Below, in pieces: positions 11,331 to 22,410 of a stretch of DNA of 64,000 nt. Both the position numbers and the translations under genes were made by a program. How positions within the stretch are numbered: the first letter of the stretch is position 1; each line of letters opens with the position of its first letter. Where the stretch lies: NCBI RefSeq assembly GCF_033118175.1, contig NC_083694.1, positions 37,657,608 through 37,721,607 of the forward strand, given 5' to 3'. The notes under the pieces are model-generated. The model ran no database searches. It was not told where the DNA came from and saw only the letters and a program-made list of their open reading frames with translations. This stretch comes from Dama dama. Taxonomy: Eukaryota; Chordata; Mammalia; Artiodactyla; Cervidae.

Positions 11331-12459
11331 ATGTCCAAATGTATGAAGGAGATCGCTGAGACAGCGTCAGGTCATGGAAGAGGAGTGGGTGGTGAGAATG
11401 GGCCACCTTTTGGGGAAGATGTCTTCTCCGATTACTGGTAAAGAAAGACACTTTGAACCTTCCCCTCTTGTACTTTCTCAGTAGGAATTTCTCAGCATCA
11501 GAGCCAGCCCTTAAAAATCTTTGGTGTTAGGAATGCTCTTGAGGGAGGATCAAGTCAGATCTCTCCTTCACTAGCTCTCTGCCTGAACCCTTTTTCACTT
11601 GACCCTTTTCACCAGCACGTGTTGTCTTTACATGTTTTCAAGTTGCTCTTCACTCCCCCAGGGACTGAGGGAGAAAATACCGGGAAGGAAAGAGATTTTG
11701 CCAGTTACAGAATACTGACAACACACTGTCACCCCAAGTAGGCAGACTCATCTCCAGAAAAGTGAGTCTGTCCACAGTTTCGAGTTTCAGTTCTGTTTTG
11801 TTGTCTCACCACTGACCAATTTTCTGCCAATAGAGGGTGAATTGACTTTAGTGGGAGTAGTTACTTCTACTGTGAATCTAAGAAAATCAAAGTAAAAAGT
11901 ATAGGAATAAAAGAGATTTCAGTGTAGCACAGAGGAGATCAATAAAACCAGGGTAGCAGAGGTGTGGGCTTACACTCATAAAATCATTAGCTTCCTTTCA
12001 GTTTTGTGGGAAGTCTGCAGGGAAGTGCTAAGTGCTAAGGGAAGAGATGCTGAGCAGCTTCTCAAGGGAACACATATTCCTGTGGGGGTTCACCCTGTTC
12101 CCAGGAACACCCTAATGAGCTGGCCGTGGAGGCATACGCTGTCTGTGGTTTTGAACAGCATCAAGGCAATTTTTAAAAGGGAAGGGAGTTTCACCTCGAG
12201 TTTTTAACTTAAACTGGGCTAACATTAAAATATTTTCTGCCTTTCTAAAGCAAAATCAGATTCCTTCCTCCTCCCACACAAAATTTTCAAACTGTCATCT
12301 GATTTTCTTCAGTGTCTTAGAGCAAGGAGGGGGAAGACAGGGCAGAATGACTCAAATAATTAATTAGACCCTACCAAACAGGAAAATAAGAGACTATAGG
12401 ATAGAAGTCAAGAATCCTAGAGAAACTCCCATTATATACAATTGACCGATTTCAGAATT
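11331..12459. other. Unassigned 1.1 kb, single-copy-looking
   Basis: No transposable element recognised. The sequence is less AT-rich than its surroundings. Open frames are short and motif-free. A CACGTG hexamer is present near 11617; on its own it proves nothing. Confidence 0.45.
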
Positions 12460-12850
12460 TTACATATTTTAAAAAAATTTTTAATTGGAGGATAATTGTT
12501 TTACAATATTGTGTTGGTTTCTGCTGTACAACAATGTTAATCAGCTATAAGTATACATATATCCCTTCCCTCTTGAGCCTCCCTCCCACCCGCCTCATCC
12601 CACCCCTCTGGGTCATCACGGAGCACCTGGCTGAGCTGTCTGCTATACAGCAACTTCCCACTAGCTACCTAGCTTACACATAGGAATGTATATATTTCAA
12701 TTCTACTCTTAGTTCATCCCACTCTCTCCTCCCCCTTCTGGGTCCACAAGTTCATTCTCTATGTCTGTGTGTCTATTCCTGCCCTGCAGATAAGTTTATC
12801 AGTACCATTTTCTAGATTTCATATAGATGCATTAATAGTTACATGTGTTT
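12460..12850 (-). mobile_element. L1 3' fragment, antisense
   Basis: Same 3' block as at 1957-2192 but longer: TTTTAATTGGAGGATAATTG, GCTGTACAACAATG, GGTCATCACGGAGCACCTGG, CAACTTCCCACTAGCTA, then TCCACAAGTTCATTCTCTA and CAGTACCATTTTCTAGATTTC. Confidence 0.75.
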
Positions 12851-12984
12851 AAAGTCCTTTCTAGCTAAGCAGAAAGATCACACTTAGTCTGCTTTCCATT
12901 TATTTTTGTGTCAGTAACTCCTCAATGATTGTAAATCAGTCTTGATCTCCTTAGTAAAGGTTTAATATACATATATGTGAGTGT

Positions 12985-13121
12985 GTGTATATGTGTGTGT
13001 GTGTGCTATGTGCATGCTAAGTCGCTTAAGTTGTTTCTGACTGAAGCCTGCCAGGCTCCTCTGTCCATGGGATTCTCCAGGCAAGAATACTGGAGTGGGT
13101 TGCCATGCCCTCTTCCAGGGA

Positions 13122-13183
<62 letters not shown>
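12985..13183. repeat. TG microsatellite, SINE piece and long CA microsatellite
   Basis: A TG-rich run at about 12985-13008 and a pure CA run of about 26 units at 13131-13182 flank a Bov-A monomer. They are complementary dinucleotide runs on either side of the SINE. The long pure CA tract should be length-variable. Valine/cysteine-rich open frames here come from the dinucleotide run. Confidence 0.95.
13009..13120 (-). mobile_element. Bov-A SINE monomer, antisense
   Basis: Antisense Bov-A body: GCATGCTAAGTCGCTTAAG, CTCCTCTGTCCATGGGATTC and GAATACTGGAGTGGGTTGCC. It ends directly in the CA tract, a common microsatellite position for this SINE. Confidence 0.9.
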
Positions 13184-13184
<1 letters not shown>

Positions 13185-14035
13185 TATATAAGTCCAAGAC
13201 CATTGTGTCAGTGCTACTGAGCATGATACTCTTCCATTTATGAAGATCAAGGAAAAGATTTGAATATAGGCATTGAGACCATTAGACACAGTTCCCAGGC
13301 TTTGAGTTAAGTACTCAGTGTCTTCCTGGTACTATCATGTCAATGCCCCAGTGATATTTTGATTTTATTTTGCACCACATTATCTTTTTCAGGAAATGAA
13401 TGTGTACACATGACATCATTAATGCAAAAATAAAAGATATTCCACCTTCCTGAACTTTAAGTTTAATTAATCAGCATATGGCTCAGTAAAGCCCAGATGC
13501 TAAAGATTCTTCAGGAGCATTTCTTTCAGACTGTTTGTTCTTGGCATGGTGCCCTGTCTAGTGGCCTGATTAGATTCTCCTGCATTTCATTTTCTCCCTG
13601 GCTGGCTTCTTCCTAACCCTACCTCCTTTGTCTTGTACTCATTTCTCTAAAGTTTACAGGAGTGACTCTCAGTCTTCTGTGTACTTGTTTTGGCAAAAAA
13701 TGTTCATCATCCTAAATTCCTTCCGATTTTTCCTAGTATTTTAGGAAGAACTATTACGAAGTCAGTGGCATTGGATACATTTCTGTTGACCTAGACAATA
13801 CGCACTTCCCCAAGAGAGTCATCAAATATGAGTTTTCCAGACTAAACTAAGGTCCTGTGCAAAAACTACACAATCATTTTCATTGCATGACAGTGTAAGT
13901 AGATAATTTATCCAGTAAACAGCCCATAAACCATTCTTAAAGTGACCCAAGTTTAACCTTTTGAAGTAGTCTATGAAAAATATAAAAATTGAAGTGATCA
14001 CTGATGAAACTGCAAATATTCAAAGACAGAGAATT
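13184..14035. other. Unassigned, no gene seen
   Basis: Single-copy-looking, AT-rich. No repeat or exon recognised. Confidence 0.45.
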
Positions 14036-14520
14036 AAGATTTTAATTTTATATTGAAGTATAGTTGATTTACAATGCTGTGCTAATTTCTGCTGTACAAC
14101 AGTGACTCAGTTATACACATATATTCTTTTCCATTATGATTTATCATAGAATATTCAATTTAGTTCCCTTCTATGCAATAGGACTTTGTTGCTCATCCTG
14201 TGTATAATAGCTTGCAGTTCCTAATGCCAAACTCCCAGTCCTTCCCCCTCCCACACCCCTCCTCATTGGCAACCACAAGTCTATTCTCTTGTGGCAACCA
14301 CAAGTCTATCTGTGAGTCTGTTTCATAGATATGTTCATTTATGTTGTATTTTAGATTCCACATATAAATGATATCATATGGTATTGTCTTCCTCTGTTTG
14401 ACTTCCTTTGCTTAGTATGATAATCTCTAGGTCCATCTATGTTGCTGTAAATGACATTGTTTCTTTATTCTTTATGGCTGGAGTAAAGTAATATTCCCTT
14501 TTCTCCACATCCTGGAGAGA
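14036..14520 (-). mobile_element. L1 fragment, antisense, with internal duplication
   Basis: Starts with the 3' UTR in antisense (TATTGAAGTATAGTTGATTTAC) and continues through GTGAGTCTGTTTCATAG to TTCTTTATGGCTGGAGTAAAG. Then it jumps to TTCTCCACATCCTGGAG, so an internal piece is missing. GGCAACCACAAGTCTAT occurs twice in direct orientation near 14269 and 14293. Confidence 0.8.
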
Positions 14521-15862
14521 AAAGATTTTAAAATGTACTCATGAGCCATAGAAAGAGAGCATTCAAACATACAAGAGAATGCCATTCTAAAAGTAAGAGC
14601 TGGTTAGAAAAGAAGCAAGACAACTTTTAAAAAAGTAATTGATGAGTCTGTGTTAAAATAATAAAATTTAAAGTAGCAAATCTAAGATGGTCTAAGGATC
14701 ATATAGCGTAACAAGAAAATTGAACTGCTGAGTGAGTTTCATCTGTTTACTTGAACACATGGAGAAAATAGGGCAGCCAGTCTGGACAGTTGCTAACCAA
14801 GAGCCATAAAATGAAAGGCCTGGAAAATATCTTGAATATATTTATACCAATCTTCTTATTTTATTGATGAGGCAATGGAGGCCTGGGGAGCTTGAATGGC
14901 TTACTCAAATTACACAGGAACTTTATGACAGACCCCAAATATGAATCTGGTCCCTTGGCTCCAGCCCAAATTTCTTGTTGCATAGGTACCTGACTCTCTG
15001 CTTGTCCTTTTCTTCCTTAGTTTGACATTTGTATTTTTATCCCATGGTAAACTCTTCTTCCACTCTCCTTCCTTAGATTGAGTAGCCCAGAAATAACTTC
15101 AGACATTTTATTCCATCTGACTTTCTCTGAGCCTGCTTCCTATATAAGGGCAGCTTTCTGGTATTGAAGACATATAAAAGAACAATGAAGTTAGATGAGG
15201 TCCAAATCACTTAGTAGCTATGTTGCAGGAATGAGTTCCACTCTAAACATAATTTTGAAACTATTAAATAAACATACTCCTACATACCTCAGTGACTAGG
15301 ATCAAGTAAGAACTGAATAATTCCTAAAATAAAAATGATAATGGAATAAAACAATTGCCCATGACTTCTGAATAACAATCTCACATTTTCTTATCATGCC
15401 CAGGCAATATAAAGTATATGGTAACTGACATAATTTAAGAAAAAAGTAAATAACAATATAGAAATGTAAATAAATAAATGAAGTTCATCTTATAGATGAA
15501 AATATCATCTAAACTGAAACTCCAAGGTACTCGTCTAAAAACATTTTAACCCTGAATGAAATTTGCACTTTAAATCAAAATAAATTATTTGATTTCAGAA
15601 TAGATGCTTTGATGATTATTTTTAAGTATTTATGTGTCTATCCACTACAGTACCTATCAGAATAGTATATCACATGCTCAGCATATATTTGGTGAATTTA
15701 TTTAAATTAAAGTCAAACTCAGAAGAGTGTAGCAGAAACTATTCAGTTGTAGGTCTTTGGATACTAACTTTAGTCCTTAGAGGTGGCAGTGAAAATAAAT
15801 GTATAGAATGGATTTTACAAATATACTTGAAACTAATTAGCATTGATTTTTATGAACTAATA
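14521..15862. other. Unassigned, with a MIR-like remnant at about 14845-14975
   Basis: TTATTTTATTGATGAGGCAA and following resemble an antisense MIR. The rest is AT-rich and unrecognised. Confidence 0.4.
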
Positions 15863-15873
15863 CTTAAGATCAA

Positions 15874-16095
15874 GGATTTTCCAGGTGATGCAGTAGTAAA
15901 GAATCCACCTGCTGACACAGGAGATGCAAGAGACCCAGGCTTGATCCCTGGGTTGAGAAGATCACCTGGAGTAGGAAATGGCAACCCACTTCAGTATTCT
16001 TGCCTGGGAAATTCCATGGACAGAGGAGCGTAGTGGGCTAGAGTCCATGGCATCAAAGAGTCAGACAAAACTAAACAACTGAGCACACACATACT
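15874..16095 (+). mobile_element. Bov-tA SINE with 11 bp TSD
   Basis: tRNA-like head (CTTGATCCCTGGG block near 15940) plus Bov-A body. Direct repeats CTTAAGATCAA lie at 15863-15873 and 16096-16106. Confidence 0.92.
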
Positions 16096-16165
16096 CTTAA
16101 GATCAATTAAATGATTAACATTTTCTTTTCTTATTTTTTGACATCTTTATAAAAATATAATTCAC

Positions 16166-16924
16166 TTTTATTTCCAATATTCTGGGAGGTGGGTCATAGA
16201 GGATCCTGCTGTGACTTATGTCAGAGAGTGTTTTCTTAAAAAACTGGAAATAGAATTGCCATATGACCCAGCAATCCCACTTCTGGGCATACACACCGAG
16301 GAAACCAGATCTGAAAGAGACACGTGCACCCCAATGTTCATCGCAGCACTGTTTATAATAGCCAGGACATGGAAGCAACCTAGATGCCCATCAGCAGACA
16401 AATGGATAAGGAAGCTGTGGTACATATACACCATGGAATATTAGCCATTAAAAAGAATTCATTTGAATCAGTTTTAATGAGATGGATGAAACTGGAGCCC
16501 ATTATACAGAGTGAAGTAAGCCAGAAAGATAAAGACCAATACAGTATACTAACGCATATATATGGAATTTAGAAAGATGGTAGCGATAACCCTATATGCA
16601 AAACAGAAAAAGAGACACAGATGTACAGAACAGACTTTTGGACTCTGTGGGAGAAGGCGAGAGTGGGATGTTTCAAGAGAACAGCATCGAAACATGTATA
16701 TTATCTAGGGTGAAACAGATCACCAGCCCAGGTTGGATGCATGAGACAAGTGCTAGGGGTTGGTGCACTGGGAAGACCCAGAGGGATGGGGTGGGGAGGG
16801 AGGTGGGAGGAGGGATCAGGATGGGGAACACATGTAAATCCATGGCTGATTCATGTCAATGTATGGCAAAAACCACTACAATATTGTAAAGTAATTAGCC
16901 TCCAACTAATAAAAATAAATGGAA
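16166..16924 (+). mobile_element. Ruminant L1 3' end with 5' inversion (twin priming)
   Basis: From about 16237 the sequence is sense L1: ORF2 C-terminus (ATATGACCCAGCAATCCCAC ... TATACACCATGGAATATTAG) and the 3' UTR ending at GTAAAGTAATTAGCCTCC and an A-rich tail. The first 70 bp (16166-16236) are an upstream ORF2 piece in the opposite orientation; its complement reads GACCCACCTCCCAGAATATT. Direct repeats AAAAATATAATTCAC at 16151-16165 and 16925-16939 bound the whole insert. One insertion event by twin priming explains this. Among the least diverged L1 copies here. Confidence 0.9.
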
Positions 16925-17090
16925 AAAAATATAATTCACATATCAAAAAATTTACCCATTTAAAATGTACAGTTCTTTTGGTAGAGTCAGAGAGTTATGC
17001 AATCATCACAGTCTAGATATATTTTTCTCTCTCCCAAAGAAAATCTTTTTCCTTTCAGTAGTCACTCCCCATCCCCCAGTCTGAGCCTAG
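16925..17090 (-). mobile_element. Old L1 3' end, antisense, target of the twin-primed L1
   Basis: ATATAATTCACATATCAAAAA, TTTACCCATTTAAAATGTAC and GAGTTATGCAATCATCACAG follow the order of old L1 3' ends in antisense. The piece before the younger insert (about 16120-16165) probably belongs to the same relic. Confidence 0.6.
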
Positions 17091-17114
17091 GCAAGCGCAG
17101 GTCTACGTCTCTAT

Positions 17115-18478
17115 AGATATGCCTGGTATATTACATTGATTGATTTTCTACATTAAACAAATCTTGAATTTATGAATTATCCCAAGAAGATAATTCTCAT
17201 GTGATTATGAAACATGATCCTTTTAAAATATTGTTGGATTAAGTTTGCTCATACTTTTTGAGGATTTTTTGCATCTGTATTTCTGAGCATACTGGCCTAC
17301 AGTTTTTCTGCAGGGAGTGTTTTTGTTTTTATGGTGATTTTTTTTCTGGTTCAAGGATCAGGTAATACTTGTCTCATGGAGTAAGTTGGGAGGTGTTCCC
17401 TTCAATTATGTTTTCTGGAAGAACTGGTATTAATTCTTCTTTTCACATGGTAAAATTTATTGATGAAATTGCAAACTCCTGGGGTTTTCCTTATGAGAAG
17501 TTTTTAAATTACTAATTCAATCTTATTAGTAAGTTAAAAATTATAGGTGTATTCAAAGTAGGTATAACAAGGAAGTTTTGAGATTTTTATTATGTGCTTA
17601 AAATAGACATTTACAGCTCTGATTTTCCCACTGAGCCGTTCTTTAACTGCCTTCCGTTAAGTTTTGGTATGCAATGTTTCAGTTTAAATCATTAAAGTAT
17701 TTTCTCATCTTATCTGTTAGTATTTCTAACTTATTTATTCAAGAGGCTTAATTATTTTTACATATTTGTGAATTGCCCAACTTCCCTTTGTTATCAATTT
17801 CTAATTTAATTTAATTTTTGTCTGAGAATATACTTTGTATAATTTCAGTCCTTTTAAATTTATTGATATCTGTTTTATGGTCTATACTGGAGAATGTTCC
17901 ATATGTACTGGAGAAGAATGTGTATTCTGCTATCATTGGATGTTGTTTTACAGATGTCTGTTACTGCTATTTGTTTTACAGTCTTGTTCAAGTCTTATTC
18001 TGCTATTGATCTTCTGCCTAGAGATATCCATTATTTAAACTGAGTCTTGAACTCTTCAACTATTATTAAATTATCTGTTTCTCTCATCAATTCTTTCAGA
18101 TTTGTTTCATGTATTTTGGACCTCGGTTGATAGGAGAATGTATGTTTGTTGTTTAGTCACTAAGTCATATCCAGCTATGAACTGTAGCCCTCAAGGCACC
18201 TCTGTCCATGGGATTCTCCAGGCAAGGAAACTGGAGTAGGTTGCCATTTCTTTCTTCAATGTTTGTTTATAGTTGTTACATATTACTGAGGGAATGACCT
18301 TTTCATCATTATAGTTTCTCTATTATCTTTACTAACATTTTTTGTTTTAAAATTTATTTCATCTGATATTAGGAAAACTGTTCAAGTTCATTTTGAGTTA
18401 CCTTTCCACACTTTTACTTTCAATCTACTTGTACCTTTGATCTAAATTGTATTTCTTGTACATAGTATACAGTTGGTT
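17115..18478 (-). mobile_element. Old L1 ORF2 fragment, antisense (left part)
   Basis: Diverged antisense ORF2 with recognisable blocks near 17260-17420 (TTTTGCATCTGTATTTCTGAG, GGTTCAAGGATCAGGTAATA, CTCATGGAGTAAGTTGGGAG) and 17880-18050 (ACTGGAGAATGTTCCATATG, AAGAATGTGTATTCTGC). A younger L1 interrupts it at about 18479 and it appears to resume near 20106. Confidence 0.75.
18151..18258 (-). mobile_element. Bov-A SINE monomer, antisense, with TSD
   Basis: Antisense Bov-A (CTCTGTCCATGGGATTCTCC) flanked by ATGTTTGTT at 18142-18150 and 18259-18267. Inserted in the old L1. Confidence 0.88.
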
Positions 18479-18682
18479 CTTTTTTTTTTTTTCAATTTTT
18501 ATTTTCCTTCATTTTTTAATTAGAGTTAATTTACAATGTGTATTAGTTTCAAGTGTGACAAAGTGATGCGTGTGCGTGTGTTCTTTTGCATATTCCTTTC
18601 CATTATAGGTTATTACAAGATATTGAGCTATTTAGTAGGTCCTTGTCATTTATTTCATTTTATATATAGTAGTATGTATAGG

Positions 18683-19399
18683 AGATCCAACCAGTCCATC
18701 CTAAATCAGTCCTGGGTGTTCATTGGAAGGACTGATGCTGAAGCTGAAACTCCAATACTTTGGCCTGTTGTACCCGGATCGCGGAATCCCACCAAACACC
18801 ACAGGAGCTGCGGATCGATGCAAAAACAGTGAGGAATTTTTTTACAAGCTGGAGCAGGGACTCTCTTCACACAACTGCGAAGGACCCCCGAGTGAAAGCC
18901 CCCCGAGTGAAAGCGGCGAATCTTTTTTATACTGTATAGCAGGGGAAGCGGGAAGGGAAGCTTAAGGGGATTGGTTAATTCTTCAACTAAGGATGTCTTG
19001 TTAGCTACTGATTGGTGGGTTAAGGCGGGCGGGGGGGGGGGGGTGGTGAGGGACTTTCCTGTCCTCCCCTGATTGGCCCGTTGAGTTTCTTTCTCTCCTC
19101 GGGAAGGGGTTTTACTCAAAATGGCGGTGCTATCCTAAAATGGAGTCGTTTGGGTTTCACATTTCACAGGCCACCTCATGCAAAGAGTTGACTCATTGGA
19201 AAAGACCCTGATGCTGGGAGGGATTGGGGGCAGGAGGAGATGGGGACGATAGAGGATGAGATGGCTGGATGGTATCACCGACTCGATGGACATGAGTTTG
19301 AGTAAACTCCGGGAGTTGGTGATGGACAGGGAGGCCTGGTGAGCTGTGATTCATGAGGTCGCAAAGAGTAGGACATGACTGAGCGACTGAACTGAACTG
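18683..19399 (+). mobile_element. BovB 3' end with TSD, interrupted by an LTR
   Basis: About 310 bp of BovB 3' sequence, split by the LTR at 18766-19168. The left part holds GAAGCTGAAACTCCAATAC, the right part CACCTCATGCAAAGAGTTG and the BovB terminus CTGAACTGAACTG. Flanks AGTATGTATAGG (18671-18682) and AGTATGTACAGG (19400-19411) are a 12 bp target duplication with one mismatch. Confidence 0.92.
18766..19168 (-). mobile_element. Solo LTR of a class I-like endogenous retrovirus, 403 bp
   Basis: A sharply bounded insert in the BovB tail with GGCC at 18762-18765 and 19169-19172. Removing it restores TACTTTGGCCACCTC as in other BovB copies. Read on the minus strand it starts TGTGAAATG and ends GGGTACAACA (TG...CA). 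U3 carries three CCAAT boxes (19072-19076, 19011-19015, 18969-18973), then a TATA-like TATAAAAAAG (about 18922-18931). Downstream, CCCGAGTGAAAGC is repeated twice (about 18886-18914). A 4 bp duplication fits gammaretrovirus-like elements. No internal coding region remains. GC and CpG content are well above the surroundings. A G13 run lies at 19031-19043. The minus-strand open frame across it is a chance reading. Confidence 0.88.
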
Positions 19400-20297
19400 A
19401 GTATGTACAGGCTAATCCCAAATTCCTAACTTATCCACTCCCCTCTCTTGCTATCCCCTCTGGCAACTGTAAGTTTATTTTATATGTCTGTGGATCTGTT
19501 TCTGTTTTGTATATAAGTTAATTTGTGTCATTATTTTTTAGATTCCACAAGTAAGTGATATCAGATGAGATTTATCTTTCTCTGACTTATTTCACTTAGT
19601 ATGATCTTTTCTAGGTTCATCCATGTTGCTGCAGATGGCATTATTTCATTCTTTTTAATAGCTGAGTAATATCTTATTGTATGTATATTCTACATCTTCT
19701 TTATCCATTTCTGTGTCAATGGACATTTAGGTTGCTTCCATGTCTTGGCTACTGAAAATAGTGCTGCAGTGAACATTGCCAGTGCATGTATCTTTTCAAG
19801 TTAGAGTTTTCTCTGAATATATGCCTGGGAGTGGATTTGTAGGATTATATTGTAGCTCTATTTTTAGTTTTTTAAGGAACCGCCCTACTGTTCTTCATAG
19901 TGACTGCACCAATTTATATTCCCTCAACAGTGTGGAAGGATTCCCTTTTGTCTACACCCTCTCCAGCATTTATTATTTGCAGATTTTTTAATGACGGCAT
20001 TTCTGAGTGAGATGATACATCACTGTAGTTTTAGTTTGCATTTTTCTAATAATTAGAAAAACTATGTTAAGCATCTTTTCATGTGCCTTTTGGCCATCTG
20101 TATGACCTGTGTACTTCTTTATAATATTTCTTATCAGTTTTGCTAGCAAATTGCTGAAATTATCTTACTTTTTCCTTTAATCTAAGAATGTATTTCTTTC
20201 TGCCTTTATTTTTGAAAGATAGTTTTACTTGATGTGAGCTTCTTAGTTGAGGAATGTTTTGCTTTCAGCATTTTGAATATGTCCTCCTCCTACCTGG

Positions 20298-20495
20298 GCC
20301 TCCCCGGTGGCTCAGATGATAAAGAATCTGCCTGCAATTGACAATATCAGGATTCAATTCCTGGGTTGGGAAGATCCCTGGAGAAAGAAATTGCAACCCA
20401 CTCCAATATTCTTGCCTGGGAAATCCTATGGACAGAGGAGCATGGCAGGCTACTCCCTAGGGTTGCAAAGGACACGACTGAACACTTTCACTTTC
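20298..20495 (+). mobile_element. Bov-tA SINE
   Basis: tRNA-like head (CCTCCCCGGTGGCTCAGATG) and Bov-A body. Only a short flanking repeat (TCCTAC) is visible. Confidence 0.88.
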
Positions 20496-20571
20496 CTACT
20501 GCCTCTCTGTCCTCTATTGTTTCTGATGAGATGTCAGCTATGTTATGTTGTAGTTCTCTTCTGGGTAATAA

Positions 20572-20748
20572 ATGAAGTGAAAGTCACTCAGTCATGTCTG
20601 ACTCTTTGCAACTCGATGGACTAAACAGTCCATGAAATTCTCCAGGCCAGAATACTGTAGTGGGTAGCCATTCCCTTCTCCAGGGGATCTTCTCAACCCA
20701 AGGGTTGAACCCAGGTCTCCCACAGAATAGGCAGATTCTTTACTGTCT
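20572..20748 (-). mobile_element. Bov-tA type SINE, antisense
   Basis: Starts with the antisense Bov-A end (GTGAAAGTCACTCAGTCATG) and ends with the antisense tRNA-like head (GAACCCAGGTCTCCCACAG). TAATAA flanks are short. Confidence 0.88.
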
Positions 20749-22049
20749 GCATAATAAGTTGTTTTATTCTTACTGCTTACCAGTCTTTCTCTTTATCTCT
20801 AGATTTTAACATTTTATTGTGATGTGATTAAATGTAGATCTCTGTGTTTGGGATAAAGTAGGATACTTGGAGTTGATAGTGCTTCTTGGATGTGTAGAAT
20901 ATTTCATTATGCTTTTTTCAAATTTGAGAAATTAAAAAAATGGGGGGGGCATTATTTCTTTGAGCATTTTTTTCGTCCATTTTCTCCTTTTCTGATATTC
21001 TCATTATACATATGGTTAATTTTCTTAATGGTGTTCCAAATCTGTCTGAGACCTCACTTTTTCTTTTTTCTTTACCTTTGTTATTCAGGATGTATAATCT
21101 CTATTGATCGACTTTTCAGTTTGATAACACTTCCTTTGGTCAGCTCATATTTACTGTTGATCCACTGTAATGAGTTTTTCATTTTATCAAACTTTTTAAC
21201 TCCAGAATTTTCATTTGATCTCTTTTATAATTTCTATTGTTTTTTTTCTCCTGTATTTGGTGAGATATTGTTATCATTCCTTCAACACCTTAGGTGTGGT
21301 TTCTTTTAATTTTGAAGATATTTATGATGACTGCTTTGAAGTTATCATCTGCTGAGTCTACCACCTGGACCTCTTCCAGGCAATTTCTATTGCCTGCTTT
21401 TATTCCTGTGTATGGATCGCAGTTCTCTGTGTCTTTCCATGTCTTATAATTTTTTACTGAAAGCTAGACATTTGAAATAATATAATGTAGCAACTCTGAA
21501 TACTGTACTCCACCCCATCCCCAGAGCCTTGATCTTGTTATTGATTGTTTGGTCATTTGTTTAGCAACTTAGCTGAATTAAGTCTTTGCAGTTTACTTCC
21601 CTTCCCAGTGGTCAAAAAGCTCTCATATCGCTGCTTAATTTTTAAAAAAATCTTTTAGCCTGGATACCTAAGGATTGCTCCTACTTCAACATAAACCATT
21701 TATTTGTCAAAAATTGTGCTTAAGTCTACTTGGCCAGTTAGATTTTTTCCTTTTACCATTGAATGTGTGTAGGTATGGAGGCTGCTATAAAGATTCGAGT
21801 TTACATTTTTGCCGCCACATTCAACAAGGAACTAGTATCTTGGACTTTTTCTAATTACTCTTGAAAGGACATGGCCTTTTGCATGCATGCAGTCTTCCAG
21901 ACATTCAAGGGTGGGAATGATTTTCCTAGGAGTTGCCTCTGGGTCTTCATAGATTATTATTCATTCAGTATTTGATCAGAGGTTATGTTTATGCCACTAG
22001 TTCCTGTGAGATTTTTGCCTGGGATCTGTTTTCACTATGAACATTATAT

Positions 22050-22410
22050 CAAGTTACTTAACCTTTTTAAGCCTCCTATATTTTTTGCTTTTGCTTTTCT
22101 AACATGGAAAATGAGAGCAATAACAACTATTTCAATCAAATATTGATATTAGATAAAATAATTTATACAAGTGCCTTGTTGTTCAGTTGCTTAGCCATAT
22201 TGGACTCTTTGCAACTCCATGGACTGCAACATACCAGGCTTCCCTGTCCTCCACTATCTTCTGATGTTTGCTCAAGTTCATGTCCATTGTGTTGGTGATG
22301 CAATCCAACCATCTCATCCTCTGTCACCCTCTATACAAGTGCCTGGTATACTGTTTTTTACAGAATAAAATAAAGGTTACAAATTATTTTTATTATTATT
22401 AGGCATTATC
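22050..22410 (+). mobile_element. MIR-like remnant split by a BovB tail
   Basis: AAGTTACTTAACCTTTTTAAGC ... ATGGAAAATGAGAGCAATAA ... AAGTGCCTGGTATACTG follows the MIR order. The BovB piece at 22177-22331 interrupts it. Confidence 0.55.
22177..22331 (-). mobile_element. BovB 3' tail, antisense, 155 bp, with 13 bp TSD
   Basis: Antisense BovB terminus (GTTCAGTTGCTTAGCC ... CAAGTTCATGTCCATTG ... CTCATCCTCTGTCACC). Perfect direct repeats TATACAAGTGCCT at 22164-22176 and 22332-22344. Confidence 0.92.

Larger units (their letters stand above)
18479..20105 (-). mobile_element. L1 3' end and ORF2 C-terminus, antisense, interrupted
   Basis: A T14 run at the left edge (18479-18492) is the poly-A tail in antisense. 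It is followed by the 3' UTR and, after the BovB/LTR insertion (18683-19399), by antisense ORF2 with TTCATCCATGTTGCTGCAGA, CATTTAGGTTGCTTCCATG and AACAGTGTGGAAGGATTCCC. It sits inside the older L1. Confidence 0.8.
20106..21950 (-). mobile_element. Old L1 fragment, antisense (right part)
   Basis: Diverged antisense L1: ATTTTTGAAAGATAGTTTTAC, TTTTGCTTTCAGCATTTTGA, ATTGTTTCTGATGAGATGTC, TACTTGGAGTTGATAGTGC and ATTATTTCTTTGAGCAT occur in the usual order. Two SINEs interrupt it. The plus-strand frame at 20890-21309 is antisense L1. The right edge is uncertain. Confidence 0.65.

Noticed and set aside
13131..13182. Regular short repeats as a CRISPR array
   Set aside because: It is a dinucleotide microsatellite without spacers; the DNA is mammalian.
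12977..13289. Overlapping open frames rich in Val-Cys or Thr-His repeats
   Set aside because: They are translations of the CA/TG microsatellite and the adjoining Bov-A SINE.
18706..19119. 137-codon minus-strand frame
   Set aside because: It spans an LTR and BovB sequence and includes a poly-G derived proline run; no retroviral protein motif.
20890..21309. 139-codon plus-strand frame rich in Phe and Leu
   Set aside because: Antisense of an old L1; hydrophobic because the strand is T-rich.
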